Assembly (NCBI GenBank): GCA_037447655.1
Contig: JBBHKE010000632.1
Span: 1 to 64,000, forward strand
Origin: Zygnema cylindricum
Lineage: Eukaryota; Streptophyta; Zygnematophyceae; Zygnematales; Zygnemataceae
Reading direction: 5' to 3'
Length of the DNA: 64,000 nt
Part shown: piece by piece, positions 1 through 10,018 of the stretch
Numbering within the stretch: position 1 is the stretch's first letter
Layout of the letters: each line of letters begins with the position of its first letter
Notes under the pieces: generated by a model
What the model was told of the DNA's origin: nothing
What the model saw: only the letters and a program-made list of their open reading frames with translations
The model's database searches: none
Translations under genes and position numbers: made by a program

Positions 1-328
1 AATACACCCATCGCTATAACTTTTAAAATATAACTCCAAATAGCGTGATTCTTTCGCGGACGTCTACCAATTTTAGTACTCTATAATCATAACACCTAAA
101 TACCCATTTATAAACAAGTTCGATCCGTTATTACTGTTACACGCGCTAAACGACAAAATGCATCGCGCTAGACGACAAACTGCAGTACAGTAAAAGTTTC
201 AAGGTAACGCAACTTGTACGGTGGTAATTTCAATTTTTTGGTACGGTTGCGTGTTTTCTCATTTTTTTCCAAGTTATAGAGGAAAACGACAAAAAATAAC
301 TGTAACTTTAGCACATGGAAAAGTGCCG
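1..328. mobile_element. Right-end fragment of a TTA/TAA-flanked MITE (Harbinger-like)
   Basis: The stretch with two 'cgcgctaracgacaaa' motifs, 'gcaacttgtacggtggtaat' and the terminal 'gcacatggaaaagtgcc' closely matches the right end of the complete element at 47784-48750. It is followed by TAA at 329-331, consistent with a 3-bp target duplication of the PIF/Harbinger type. The left end lies outside the window. No coding capacity is seen. It seems to have inserted into the hAT-like element that resumes at 332. Confidence 0.6.
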
Positions 329-331
329 TAA

Positions 332-557
332 GTCACGGAACAAAAATCACGTCGTACGTGGCGTATTAGACAATTTGTCTTTTTCGCTAAAATAACATAT
401 TATATAAAAATATAAAATACTAAATTTAATAAAATACTATATATCGCGATATATATCGCGATGATTTATGCTGGTCCCGACACGATACATCGAGGATTCT
501 GCTCAATCGATATTCCATATATCGAATATCGAAATTATCGCGATATACCCAACACTA
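332..557. mobile_element. hAT-like MITE, right part
   Basis: Inverted relative to the element at 27466-28219, this shares its interior (the gacaatttgtctttttcgct block and the tatatatcgcgat runs) and ends in 'taccCAACACTA', the complement of the TAGTGTTGGGTA terminus. The 8 bp after it, ttagatag (558-565), would be one copy of an hAT-size target duplication; the other copy is outside the window. Confidence 0.6.
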
Positions 558-565
558 TTAGATAG

Positions 566-1041
566 TATACATGATTTTAATTTTTCCTTTACGTTAATTA
601 AGATACAGTACAAAATACCACAAAGAACAGAAGTACAATAAGATCTAAATAGTGTGGTGTACGGTTGATGTCAGACCGTACATAAATTTACCTTCAAGTA
701 AAAAATTATAAAAAATGAATTAAATCAGACGCGCACGCATATGAACGTGCACTCAAAAAACGGGATTCAATCTGGTCGCATAACTGTCGTAAATTAGTTT
801 GACATGTACAGATGTTTAAATTTCACGACGGCGTATGATTTCTAATATTTCGTACGAGTACATATATTAATGTACACAATTGTACGGCGATTATTCCTTT
901 TTTTGCAACTCCCAAATTAGCATTAACGTCAAAATTAGAATACATTTTTTTTTTTTAGTTTTCAAATTCCTAATTAGCATTAATAACAATAATTTTTTCT
1001 CAACACTAATTAAACTTTGACACTAATAACGATTCGTGGTG
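566..1041. mobile_element. TA-flanked MITE (Tc1/mariner-like), left end lost
   Basis: The right end reads ctaataacgattcgtggtg followed by TA, matching the terminal repeats of complete copies at 32151-32688 and 9445-10018. The interior (taagatctaaatagtgtggt through caaaaaacgggatt) is an inverted, diverged copy of 32400-32620. About 60 bp of the left terminus is missing where the hAT-like element abuts it. No coding potential. Confidence 0.65.
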
Positions 1042-1441
1042 TACAGTGTACAGGTAAGGTAAGGTCCTCTACTAATTTGTATGTTTGGTACGATTTCCGA
1101 ACCCCACAAGTACGCCAACCCGGCGGATGCATTTAGCGTGGTAAATTGACCCTTGAAATAGTGTCGATGCCAACTGAGGGTACAACTGTACAAGCTATAA
1201 AGTTGACACACAGATTGGCGTTAACTGCCATATTAATTTCAAGAGGATTTTTTATTATTTCAAACACTAATACACAGAATAGAGTTGATAATACTAAATC
1301 AGTGCTTACACCAATTATTCATTTAAACGCTAATGAGTAATAACGATGGGCGGTGTCACTACAGTACAGTACTATGCTGGTATAGGCCGTGGACAATTGT
1401 TACACCTGGAATCCTGGATGATCAATTGTCAATTGAAGGTC
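1042..1441. repeat. Degenerate MITE-derived spacer
   Basis: A weak right terminus (gagtaataacgatgggcggtg, ending near 1355) resembles the TA-flanked MITE family. No matching left end was found and no gene is evident. Short open frames here have no recognisable protein features. Confidence 0.35.
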
Positions 1442-1444
1442 TTA

Positions 1445-2144
1445 GAGCGTTGTTCCATTAGGCCGTCTCTGTAAACATCAAAAATTCGTTTACTGAAGCG
1501 ACCGTTCCATTTTGTCGGGTGAGTAACCGACTTTTTTTTTGCGTGGCACACTTTGATTTGGCCACGTAATAGAAGAATACGATACTGGTAATCTTCAGAG
1601 AATCTCTAACAACAAATTGTGACCACATATTTGTACCAGCGAAGGTAAAAAGTGACTCGTACGACGTACTGAATAAAATTTGTACATGCGAACGAAACTT
1701 AAGATGTGTAAAAACGTACGAAAATGTGAGAAAGGTTAGTGGATGGCAACAAAAGCGTGAAACACTATCCTACGTCAAAGATATTCTTACGGCTTCCGGT
1801 GGCCTCGCATCCTCCTTGGCAGAAGGCATGTCATATGCGACGTGTACCCACCGGGTCGCGCGGTCGTCATGGATATTTGTGCACTTTTCCACGAGGCACG
1901 ATGCTATTCGTTCAGGCGCTCAGAATTGACCTACTCCAGATCATTTGTTGCGAATTAAAAGTGTCAGTCGATGGCGTATCCGCGTATGCATCCGACGATC
2001 CACGTTTACGCCCATAAAGGTGGAGAATGAAATTCTTCATTCAGTAGCCTTGTTTTTCTGACAATTTTTTTTTCGTACGGCACTATACGAAACAATACGA
2101 CTTTCACTAAACAACGACATTTTTTCCCTAATGGAACCTCACTT
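1445..2144. mobile_element. MITE of the TTCCATTA family (Harbinger-like)
   Basis: The ends carry inverted 'gttccattagg' and 'ctaatggaac' motifs and are flanked by TTA at 1442-1444 and 2145-2147. The interior at about 1780-1890 (gcatcctccttggcagaagg, ttttccacgaggc) is homologous to 15150-15245 of the element at 14814-15497. Open frames across it are fortuitous: the homologous copy does not keep a reading frame. Confidence 0.6.
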
Positions 2145-2147
2145 TTA

Positions 2148-2600
2148 GGGTACGGTTTCGAGGCCTTGCGCTAAAGTACAGTACGGTGCTGCACAGGGTG
2201 GACTCGACTCCACCAAAATCTACGAAAATTTGTTTGCTGGAAGACAACTTGTCACCCTCACGTTGCCTTCCCACGCTTATAGATTCAGCAGTAAAACATT
2301 ACACACAATTCGTACACATCTGTACGAATCTGACATTCAGGCCGCGGCGTTGACAGTAATCGTCCAAAAATGTTTACTGGCAATAATACTTCGTTCACTT
2401 CTCCATCAGGTCGTGTCAGCAATGGAATCTATCGCGTACGTGCTTTCTTTCGATTGGATGCACGTAGGTTGATGTTCTGACGGAGAGCACTCAAAGATTC
2501 CAAAAGCACAATATCTGAACTTGTATCCGTACATCCAGCCGCAAATTAAATTACGTGAATTTACAATTTGTATGTTCGTGTTTTGTTTTTTTTTTTTGGA
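2148..2600. other. Intergenic, no gene seen
   Basis: AT-rich spacer with tacg-rich motifs like those of neighbouring MITEs. No terminal repeats, exon-like stretch or RNA gene was recognised. Confidence 0.4.
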
Positions 2601-3258
2601 GTTGCTACTAAAGGGGGTGGCGAGGCAGTTGTTCATGGCCTTCGCGCTCTTCTAGACCTCCATCCGGATTGGGTGGTCCTTTAGGTGGATGTTGCCAACG
2701 CATTTAACACAGTTAGCCGTAATGCTATCTTTCGAGAGTTAACGCATGCTCCATTGTGGATTAACCAGATTTTTTTTTTGTGCGTGCCTTTTATTCTCGT
2801 CCAAGCCCCCTCATCTTTCCTCTTGGCGGTCCCTTTGGTGATGCTGCCACTATAGAATCTGCAACATGCACTTGCCAGGGTGATCCTTTGGGGGTATCCC
2901 TTTTTGCATTGGGTCACCTTCAAGCACTACGTGACTCTACTACGGCTTATCCTGGTTGTTTATTCCCTTCGATTGCGGATGATACGCATATTTTCGGGCC
3001 ACGAGACCAAGTTTTGTCTGCCTTCAACCATTTTGCATAGCAACTTTCTAAGATCGGTTTATCGGTTAACCCATCTAAGTGTGTACCGTGGTGCCTCCAA
3101 TGCTTACCTTCCGACTACCCGGTCCCAATGTGTTTTCCAATTGCGTCTTCAAAAGATGGAATTAAGGCTTTAGGATCCCCTATTGGAGCCCCATCCTTTG
3201 TGAACCAGGTTGTTACAAATGCTTTGTTGGAGGACCTCTCGCACTCTGATGACCTTCC
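2601..3258 (+). pseudogene. LINE reverse transcriptase, 5' fragment (broken)
   Basis: Translated in pieces, this gives a non-LTR retrotransposon reverse transcriptase: a VDVANAFNTVSR block at about 2690-2730, then after a frameshift QGDPLG-like and FALxHLQALRD stretches. The catalytic-site motif IADDTHIFGP (about 2970-3003) corresponds to the FADD-type metal-binding box. A stop and shifts between blocks show decay. The frame is interrupted at 3258 by the LTR element and resumes at 7601 without loss of bases except the duplicated CTTCC. Role when alive: target-primed reverse transcription. Confidence 0.85.
3254..3258. repeat. Target-site duplication, left copy (CTTCC)
   Basis: The five bases before the left LTR are CTTCC, identical to the five after the right LTR (7601-7605). 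This is the expected 5-bp duplication of LTR-retrotransposon integration. Confidence 0.95.
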
Positions 3259-4501
3259 TGAAACTCTGAGACCTCCATTGGCCCTCAGAGTATGCAGATC
3301 CAAAAGAAGCTAATCTAGATAGTGCCGACTCCAAGTTGATATAAACCCAAATGACTGACCCCTTGACAGTCAGAACCCCAATATAGATTCACCCCTGTGA
3401 AATAAGACTTTCTGTGTGCTCAGTTCCACCACAGAATGCAAAGTTAGAATATGAGATTTGGACACATTCACCCACTTTGACTTTCCCTTAGAAATACAGC
3501 CACCCTGGCAGACAAAAACTCTGACCGACTACACCCCTGTGTAGCCTGGACTCCCCTGAGTTCACAGCAAAAAGAATCACTGAAAATGGTCAAGTAAATT
3601 GATAGTTATGGCTGGCCAAAGTTTTCCATTTATACAGGGTGCTCTCTGGGAGAGGCAGCTGCCTACCCAAAATTTTCTAAGTCCTATACCCTCTCTAAAA
3701 CTCTATCTACTGAAGTACGGCACCAATCAAATTACTGTGTCGTACAGAAAAGTACAGGTGCCGGTGTACTTTCTGTACGGCCATTGTACGACATGGCCAA
3801 AATGTCGACACGTGTCAAATCAGGATTAGTTCTTGTAATCTCCGGAATTCCCGTAGTCCAATGTTATCACGCCACGTGTCACATGACGTGACAAAGACCG
3901 TAAAACGCCAAAAATGCCTTTTCCGTGATCGCGGCGCCTATCGTGGCCGTCCGATCAAGACCGGCTATAATCGTAGCCGCTGAAATTCGACGCGCGGTAT
4001 TTGTTTCGCTATTGAAACAAATGCGCGGTATTTGTTTCGCTGTCGAAACAAATGTGCGGTATTTGTTTCGCTATCGAAACAAATGCGCGGTATCCGTTCT
4101 GCCCCCATTCCGTACTTCGTACTAAATTAAACTGTATCTATGTACTAAGTATCTATTAGCCGTTAAACGGATTAATCTACATATAACGATTTATATATTT
4201 GTCAAACCCTATATATCGTAATATCTGTTCTAGACATAACGGCTAGAGCTAACGGCTAGCGCGAATTTGATGGACGGTAGGTACCAGGATCAATTCCTGG
4301 GTCTGTCAACTAACTTTTGGTAAGTCTACCTAATTTACCCCCTGTCTTCTCTAGAGAGCCTAGGCAGCCATGGCTCTAGCTCCCTATCCAGCCTTCAGTG
4401 ACTACAACAAGTATGGGGGCTTGGAAAGGGGAGTTAGAGGCAGACCGCCTCAGCTCTTTTTCTATCCTAATACAGACCTATAAAATACTCAAATATCAAC
4501 A
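3259..4501 (-). repeat. LTR, 1243 bp (3' LTR in element orientation)
   Basis: Begins tgaaactctgagacctccat and ends aatatcaaca. It is 31 bp longer than its partner because a 31-bp unit (gcggtatttgtttcgct core, about 3989-4097) is present about four times here and about three times at 7122-7194. The unit has an inverted TTTGTTTCG/CGAAACAAA pair, so each could form a small hairpin. Confidence 0.93.
3989..4097. repeat. 31-bp tandem repeat inside the LTR
   Basis: Units of the form tgcgcggtatttgtttcgct followed by about 11 bp ending cgaaacaaa. The copy number differs by one between the two LTRs, which accounts exactly for the 1243 versus 1212 bp lengths. Confidence 0.85.
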
Positions 4502-4515
4502 CTCCCTTTATTTTC
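4502..4515 (-). promoter_or_regulatory. Polypurine tract of the LTR element
   Basis: On the minus strand the sequence just before the LTR reads agaaaataaagggag, directly abutting the TG terminus. This is the expected place for the plus-strand DNA primer of reverse transcription. Confidence 0.65.
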
Positions 4516-4519
4516 TAGT

Positions 4520-6292
4520 CTATTTTTCTTTTAACTTCCACAAACAAGTAAACAAACACCCCCTCCCCTTTTTCTTTTTCTTTTTCCTTTTTCCTTTTCC
4601 TTTCATAAAACTTAAGTATTTAACACAGTGGATAAAATGAACTGAAATGATAATTGTATCACATATTTTATTTAACATCCCATTTTTCTTAAACCCGAGC
4701 AAAGATTTTATCCACCTCTTCCCTTTTCCATCCACACTAAATCCACTTTCCCTCTTGAAATTCAAACAACCAGCCCCATCCCCAACCTTCAACACATACC
4801 CGGATGATAACCCTTTTACAGGCACATCTTCACAAGAGACATCACACCAAGTAGTGATGTCAAATCCATCCACCTCCAAATATTCCCAAAAACCACTAGT
4901 CCCCACTAAGTTCCTCATAAGATCTACATCTTCAGTAATCATATTTTTATCCATGATAATTACCCCATTTTCTGAACTTCCCTCACTATCTCCCATGGAA
5001 TTCTTTCCACTATCACTTTCTATTTTAATTCCCAATAAATATTTCTCTTCTCCCCTATCTTTTAAAACCCCCTCTAGAATTAATTCTCCCCTTTCCTCGG
5101 AATCCGTTGAAGTCTCCCTTTCCGACCAGTTTTCTGTTTCCAAAATATTTATGAAACTATCCTCAATATTTTGAACTTCTTCAAGTATCTCCTCTCTCTT
5201 TACTTCCCTTATACCTCCAAAAGCACACTGTTGCCTTCGTCCAATTTCTGTGTACTTTTCTCTCTTCCCCATTCTACTGATGTGAAGAAGCTCCAATTTT
5301 TCTTCATCCTCTTTCTCCTCTTCCTCTTCGTCCTCCTCATCCACATTCCAACTTCTAAGTTTTTCCAAACAAGGGCATTCCTCCATATAATGACCCGGTT
5401 CCCTACAAAAGAAGCAAACCCCTTTTTTCAAAGCTCCCGTGTCTTTTCTTCTCCCTCTTTTTCCACCAAAGTTCCGATAAGGTTTACCTTTGTCTTTCTT
5501 CCTCTCATCACGCTTCCGCTCGTCACCACCGTTCCTCTCATCACGCTTCCGCTCGTCACCGCCGTTCCTCTCATCACGCTTCCGCCAATCACCACCAGCT
5601 GAAAATGCATTGACCCTGTCCTTTCCCCTACGAAGCTCCAAAGTGCTTTCCCTCACAAGAATTATCCCCATGGTAAAGCTCCAAGTCCATGAGGAGCCAT
5701 CCATTGCCTGCATACGATAAATAATGTTTTCGTACTCGCTTGGGAGTTTCATAAGTAGTGTATAAATCTTACTCTCCTCAGATTCTACATATCCCGCACT
5801 AGCTAGCTCAACATATAACGCAGCAATATCATTGCAAAACTCTATCATGCTACCGCCTTTATAAACATAGGCATCTATTTCCTGTTTTACTAATTGCTGC
5901 CTCTGAATAGTCTCACTCTTATAAATCTGAATTAGTACTTCCCATATCTCTGAAGACTTGGTTAGACTTAAAAGAGTGATAGCTATCGACTTAGACACAT
6001 ATCTAAGTATGAGATGTTTTGCTATAGCGTTTTTGTATTCCCATATTTTTCTGTCATTTTCTTCAGTTTTATTCCTTACATGTGATACCATAGCTGAGAG
6101 CCTAGCTCCCCTCACCATAGGTGTCCCTTTTTCCTTCTCCCCTATTTCCCCATCCACGGAAAGATTCTTCCCTTCACCTTCCGTTGCATCTGAGCTCCGG
6201 ATGATATTCTGGGCATCCTCAGATGAATCTCCATAGTAAGCTCCTCCAAAGCCAGGTGGCGGACATCTCACTTGTCCGAAACAATTCCCCAT
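4520..6292 (-). CDS. Gag-like polyprotein with UBN2-type region and zinc knuckle
   Basis: Encodes nucleocapsid-like Gag of a Copia-type element. The first ATG in the long open frame is at 6290-6292, giving about 590 residues; the frame is open further 5' to about 6334. The N-terminal half holds a UBN2/gag-like helical region (about 5690-6060), including LTKSSEIWEVLIQIYKSET and KLPSEYENIIYRM. A CCHC zinc knuckle, CFFCREPGHYMEEC, lies at about 5375-5416. Before it are three tandem 33-bp units encoding KRDERNGGDER (about 5500-5590). The C-terminal 250 residues are acidic and end in a lysine-rich tail. The frame stops 18 bp from the LTR, so no Pol follows. Family assignment is from motif recognition; the acidic tail matches nothing I know. 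Confidence 0.88.
   Translation of the reverse strand: MGNCFGQVRCPPPGFGGAYYGDSSEDAQNIIRSSDATEGEGKNLSVDGEIGEKEKGTPMVRGARLSAMVSHVRNKTEENDRKIWEYKNAIAKHLILRYVSKSIAITLLSLTKSSEIWEVLIQIYKSETIQRQQLVKQEIDAYVYKGGSMIEFCNDIAALYVELASAGYVESEESKIYTLLMKLPSEYENIIYRMQAMDGSSWTWSFTMGIILVRESTLELRRGKDRVNAFSAGGDWRKRDERNGGDERKRDERNGGDERKRDERKKDKGKPYRNFGGKRGRRKDTGALKKGVCFFCREPGHYMEECPCLEKLRSWNVDEEDEEEEEKEDEEKLELLHISRMGKREKYTEIGRRQQCAFGGIREVKREEILEEVQNIEDSFINILETENWSERETSTDSEERGELILEGVLKDRGEEKYLLGIKIESDSGKNSMGDSEGSSENGVIIMDKNMITEDVDLMRNLVGTSGFWEYLEVDGFDITTWCDVSCEDVPVKGLSSGYVLKVGDGAGCLNFKRESGFSVDGKGKRWIKSLLGFKKNGMLNKICDTIIISVHFIHCVKYLSFMKGKGKRKKKKKKGRGCLFTCLWKLKEK
5500..5592 (-). repeat. 33-bp coding tandem repeat in gag
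   Basis: Three copies of a 33-bp unit (ttcctctcatcacgcttccg core on the plus strand) encode a charged Arg/Asp/Glu-rich undecapeptide just before the zinc knuckle. Being in-frame and of codon-multiple length, it could vary in number without breaking the frame. Confidence 0.8.
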
Positions 6293-6360
6293 TAGTGCTT
6301 CTCGAAAAGCAATCCCGCCATTGTAAACTCCCAATAAGTGAAGTCTGTTCCATCGAACAT
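6292..6360 (-). CDS. 22-codon N-terminal gag-type reading frame overlapping the gag ATG
   Basis: An ATG at 6358-6360 opens MFDGTDFTYWEFTMAG... and ends TAA at 6292-6294. The FDGTxFxxWxFxMxGLL pattern is what Copia-type Gag proteins start with. The stop overlaps the next frame's ATG as TAATG. Either a frameshift mutation split the original gag start, or the two frames are coupled. The first reading is more likely, and the sequence alone does not decide. Confidence 0.6.
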   Translation of the reverse strand: MFDGTDFTYWEFTMAGLLFEKH

Positions 6361-6372
6361 AGGCACCCTAGA

Positions 6373-6388
6373 TGGTGGGCCCATAACC
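6373..6388 (-). promoter_or_regulatory. Primer binding site matching the anticodon arm of initiator tRNA-Met
   Basis: The plus strand reads tggtgggcccataacc, abutting the LTR at 6389. I recall this as the anticodon-stem/loop 5' side of plant initiator tRNA-Met. The minus-strand RNA would thus pair with an internal part of the tRNA, not its 3' CCA end. The same internal half-tRNA priming is known for Drosophila copia and yeast Ty5. Confidence 0.88.
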
Positions 6389-7600
6389 TGAAACTCTGAG
6401 ACCTCCATTGGCCCTCAGAGTATGCAGATCCAAAAGAAGCTAATCTAGATAGTGCCTACTCTAAGCTGATATAAACCCAAATGACTGACCCCTTGACAGT
6501 CAGAACCCCAATATAGATTCACCCCTGTGAAATAAGACTTTCTGTGTGCTCAGTTCCACCACAGAATGCAAAGTTAGAATATGAGATTTGGACACATTCA
6601 CCCACTTTGACTTTCCCTTAGAAATACAGCCACCCTGGCAGACAAAAACTCTGACCGACTACACCCCTGTGTAGCCTGGACTCCCATGAGTTCACAGCAA
6701 AAAGAATCACTGAAAATGGTCAAGTAAATTGATAGTTATGGCTGGCCAAAGTTTGCCATTTATACAGGGTGCTCTCTGGGAGAGGCAGCTGCCTACCCAA
6801 AATTTTCTAAGTCCTATACCCTCTCTAAAACTCTATCTACTGAAGTACGGCACCAATCAAATTACTGTGTCGTACAGAAAAGTACAGGTGCCGGTGTACT
6901 TTCTGTACGGCCATTGTACGACATGGCCAAAATGTCGACACGTGTCAAATCAGGATTAGTTCCTGTAATCTCCGGAATTCCCGTAGTCCAATGTTATCAC
7001 GCCACGTGTCACATGACGTGACAAAGACCGTAAAACGCCAAAAATGCCTTTTCCGTGATCGCGGCGCCTATCGTGGCCGTCCGATCAAGACCGGCTATAA
7101 TCGTAGCCGCTGAAATTCGACGCGTGGTATTTGTTTCGCTATCGAAAAAAATGCGCGGTATTTGTTTCGCTGTCGAAACAAATGCGCGGTATTTGTTCTG
7201 CCCCCATTCCGTACTTCGTACTAAATTAAACTGTATCTATGTACTAAGTATCTATTAGCCGTTAAACGGATTAATCTACATATAACGATTTATATATTTG
7301 TTAAACCCTATATATCGTAATATCTGTTCTAAACATAACGGCTAGAGCTAACGGCTAACGCGGATTTGATGGACGGTAGGTACCAGGATCAATTCCTGGG
7401 TCCGTCAACTAACTTTTGGTAAGTCTACCTAATTTACCCCCTGTCTTCTCTAGAGAGCCTAGGCAGCCATGGCTCTAGCTCCCTATCCAGCCTTCAGTGA
7501 CTACAACAAGTATGGGGGCTTGGAAAGGGGAGTTAGAGGCAGACCGCCTCAGCTCTTTTTCTATCCTAATACAGACCTATAAAATACTCAAATATCAACA
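6389..7600 (-). repeat. LTR, 1212 bp (5' LTR in element orientation)
   Basis: Partner of 3259-4501 with the same TG...CA ends. Differences are scattered single substitutions and one fewer 31-bp unit. The promoter for the minus-strand transcript should lie here, but no clear TATA box was assigned. Confidence 0.93.
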
Positions 7601-9200
7601 CTTCCTAAGCTCTCCGCCTCCCAAGTGGGTTTTGTAATCCTCGCGCGTTGTTTTGCTCAACGTCATTTTTATCTTGCCCAGACTGTCCCACTAACAACTC
7701 CGTTTCTGTCTTCTTTTAAGGAATTTGACGACTAACTCTTTAGCGTACTCCACCACCTCGTTGGGCATGGGATTTTTGATCAACTAGAAGGTTTGTTTGC
7801 CCGCCAACAAGCAAGTCTCCCTATTTTGAATGGCGGCTTAGGTTTGATTCCTGTGGCTAAAGTTGCTCCGGCGGCATATTTGGGTAGTTGGTCTTTGGTG
7901 GCACCTACCATCACCTCTCGATTTATCGTTGATGATGTTCCAATTGTGGCCCAGGTCGTCCGTAAGGTGGAGGAAAACCTTTTTCCTTTTCTGGAGACTC
8001 TTCTCTCCGCGCGTGCGCTCCTCCCATCTGATGCAAGAAACCAGGTTCCACCCTTTCAAACTTTTATTTTCCTGACAACAACATTCATCTCCAACAACGT
8101 ATACCTGAGCAATTCGCAGCCGCTAAATTCCATAACCTTTTAAACATGCTACCTTCTGCTCAATCGCGTGCTCGACTGCGTTCGTGTTCCGGGCCAGGGG
8201 CTGGTGCGTGGCTGCAAGCCACGCCAATTTTTTTGACCCTTTATCTAATGTCTGATTAGTTCACATCTGCCTTACGTCTTCGTTTGGGTTTGCCTCACCC
8301 GCGCTTTCTTAGGCGACCGCATTGTGTTTGCTATCAACCTATCGACTCGAAAGCGATTCATCTACTCCGTTGCTCTAGGGGCGGTGAACGTACTGTTGCG
8401 CATGACTTGGTTCGCGATTCAATTGCTGCAATCGGCACCGACGCGGGCTACACTGTGAGGCGCGAGGTTTCTCATATACTACCTCCTCGCTCCCAGTCTA
8501 CCGGTCTTTGAAGTCCTCGGGTAGCCTTGGTTTTCCTCCATGGGGCTGGGAGGACTTTGGGTGATGTGGTCCTCAAGGATCCGACTAGAACCCACGTTTC
8601 TTCTCGCGCGGCAGTACATACGGGCATGGCGACTCGGGACGCAGCAACTTCTAAGGAAAGAGATTACGCTCACCAAGACCCGGCGGACCAATTTGTGCCA
8701 TTTGCCGTATAAATCTTCGGTACTTTGGAGAAGTCCTTCGATGATTTGCTCCGTGAATGTGCGAAAAAAACCTTTGAGACTCGGGGTCCGGGAAGCCTTC
8801 CCTCGAGCCTTCTCATTAACTTTTATTGTCAACGAGTATCAGTGGCTCTTCAACGAGCGCAAGCTGCGGCCCTTCTACGGCGGAGCACGGTGGCGGATGA
8901 CCGGCGGGGCCTCCTAGATCTTCCACCAAAGGATCCAATCCACATCCACGATCTTCGGGGGTGTGGAGTTTAGTTTTTTAGGGTTGTGTGGTTTTCCCCT
9001 TTATCTGGTGTCATCTTTAGTAAATTTGCTTAGTTTTGGCAATTGTTTTACTTAGATTTGGTGTCTTCACATGTTTTCTTTACCTTAGTTTCTTTTGGCT
9101 GTAACTTAGCATTAAGCGTCCATTTCCTCTTTTTGAACCCTTTTGTACCTTGATGGATTTTTCCATCGCACTTTTTGAAATAAAGTTTACCCTATTTTGT
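7601..9200 (+). pseudogene. LINE reverse transcriptase, C-terminal part and 3' UTR
   Basis: Continuation of the LINE cut at 3258. Translated blocks, each in a different frame, include ARQQASLPILNGGLGL (7798-7845), then GGERTVAHDLVRDSIAAIG (about 8373-8430) and RREVSHILPP. Later come DPTRTHVSSRAA (about 8579-8614) and INFYCQRVSVALQRAQAAAL (about 8814-8873). These are C-terminal signatures of LINE polyproteins common in streptophyte genomes. Several stops and shifts mark it as dead. The T-rich tail with aataaag near 9180-9187 looks like the 3' UTR end. Confidence 0.8.
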
Positions 9201-9442
9201 GTAGTTGCTTTGTCGTTCGTTTTTCGTCGTGGCGCCGCAAATTCCAGATGTCAGCGGATCTTGGAGGAGGCGTCATGGCACATTCTTCAACAAAGATTTT
9301 TTTGGTGGTTTTTGTTGGATTTGATTCCCCCTTGTCCGAATGCGCGTGCCAAATGTTTGATGGCGCGCGGCTCGTAGGTGACCTTTCCACGCGTAAAAGT
9401 TTTACACGTCCGGTGATTGGCAAGTGTCCTCCCTGAGGACAC
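9201..9442. other. Spacer downstream of the LINE
   Basis: No gene or terminal repeat recognised; short open frames on both strands overlap and lack protein features. Confidence 0.35.
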
Positions 9443-9444
9443 TA

Positions 9445-10018
9445 CACCGTGAATCGTTATTAAACTATAGAAATTATTAGTATCAATAATAAATTAGTGT
9501 CATTGATGCTAATTTGTGTATCAATACCATCGTCAAAAAAATGTTTAATTGTAATTTCTCCTTCACGCTGATTTATGTGTACAGGATCTGCCGTCATGAC
9601 ATACACGTTAAAATAGGTAGAAGTACAAAATCTGACAATCCGTACCACGTCTTGTCCTTCCATTGTTATGAATCCACAATTCTAATTTAGGTTTGCGGAT
9701 GAACAATCATTACGCCGTTCATACTTATACACTAAAATATGTATGAGTTTATTCTAAGCGCAGTTCTGTATGTAACCGACATAAGTAAACAACAATTTTC
9801 GTACAATTTTTGGTAACGAAGTACATGATGTACGAACAACCACCCTGCGTACACCACACTATTCAATAAATATGTACGGTGACACCATTGACGCTAATTC
9901 ACAAGAACCGTAATTAAGGTCACGGATAAATTAGAATCAGTCATTGTATTTCGGGCATCAATGTCAAAATTTTGAGGCGCCGATATAGAGTACATAAGTC
10001 TAATAACGATTCGCGGTG
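9445..10018. mobile_element. TA-flanked MITE, 574 bp (Tc1/mariner-like)
   Basis: Left terminus caccgtgaatcgttatta and right terminus taataacgattcgcggtg are inverted repeats, flanked by TA at 9443-9444 and 10019-10020. The interior is AT-rich with gtgtcattgatgctaattt, shared with 32691-32889. No transposase. Confidence 0.85.

Larger units (their letters stand above)
3259..7600 (-). mobile_element. Gag-only Copia-type LTR retrotransposon, 4342 bp, nested in a LINE
   Basis: Two long direct repeats (3259-4501 and 6389-7600) each start TG and end CA, and the whole is bounded by CTTCC duplications. The internal 1.9 kb encodes one Gag-like frame on the minus strand and no protease, integrase, reverse transcriptase or RNase H. 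It therefore fits the terminal-repeat retrotransposon with GAG (TR-GAG) class and must borrow Pol in trans. A primer site (6373-6388) and a purine tract next to the other LTR are in the correct places for minus-strand orientation. I count about 16 LTR substitutions (about 98.7% identity) plus one 31-bp unit, so insertion is fairly recent. Confidence 0.95.

Noticed and set aside
4647-6236. Plus-strand open frames opposite gag
   Set aside because: They are antisense shadows of the long gag frame, with Pro/Ser/Leu-rich translations and no motifs.
6373-6388. Possible tRNA-Met gene
   Set aside because: Only the anticodon-arm half matches; no acceptor stem, D-arm or T-arm sequence around it. It is a primer site.
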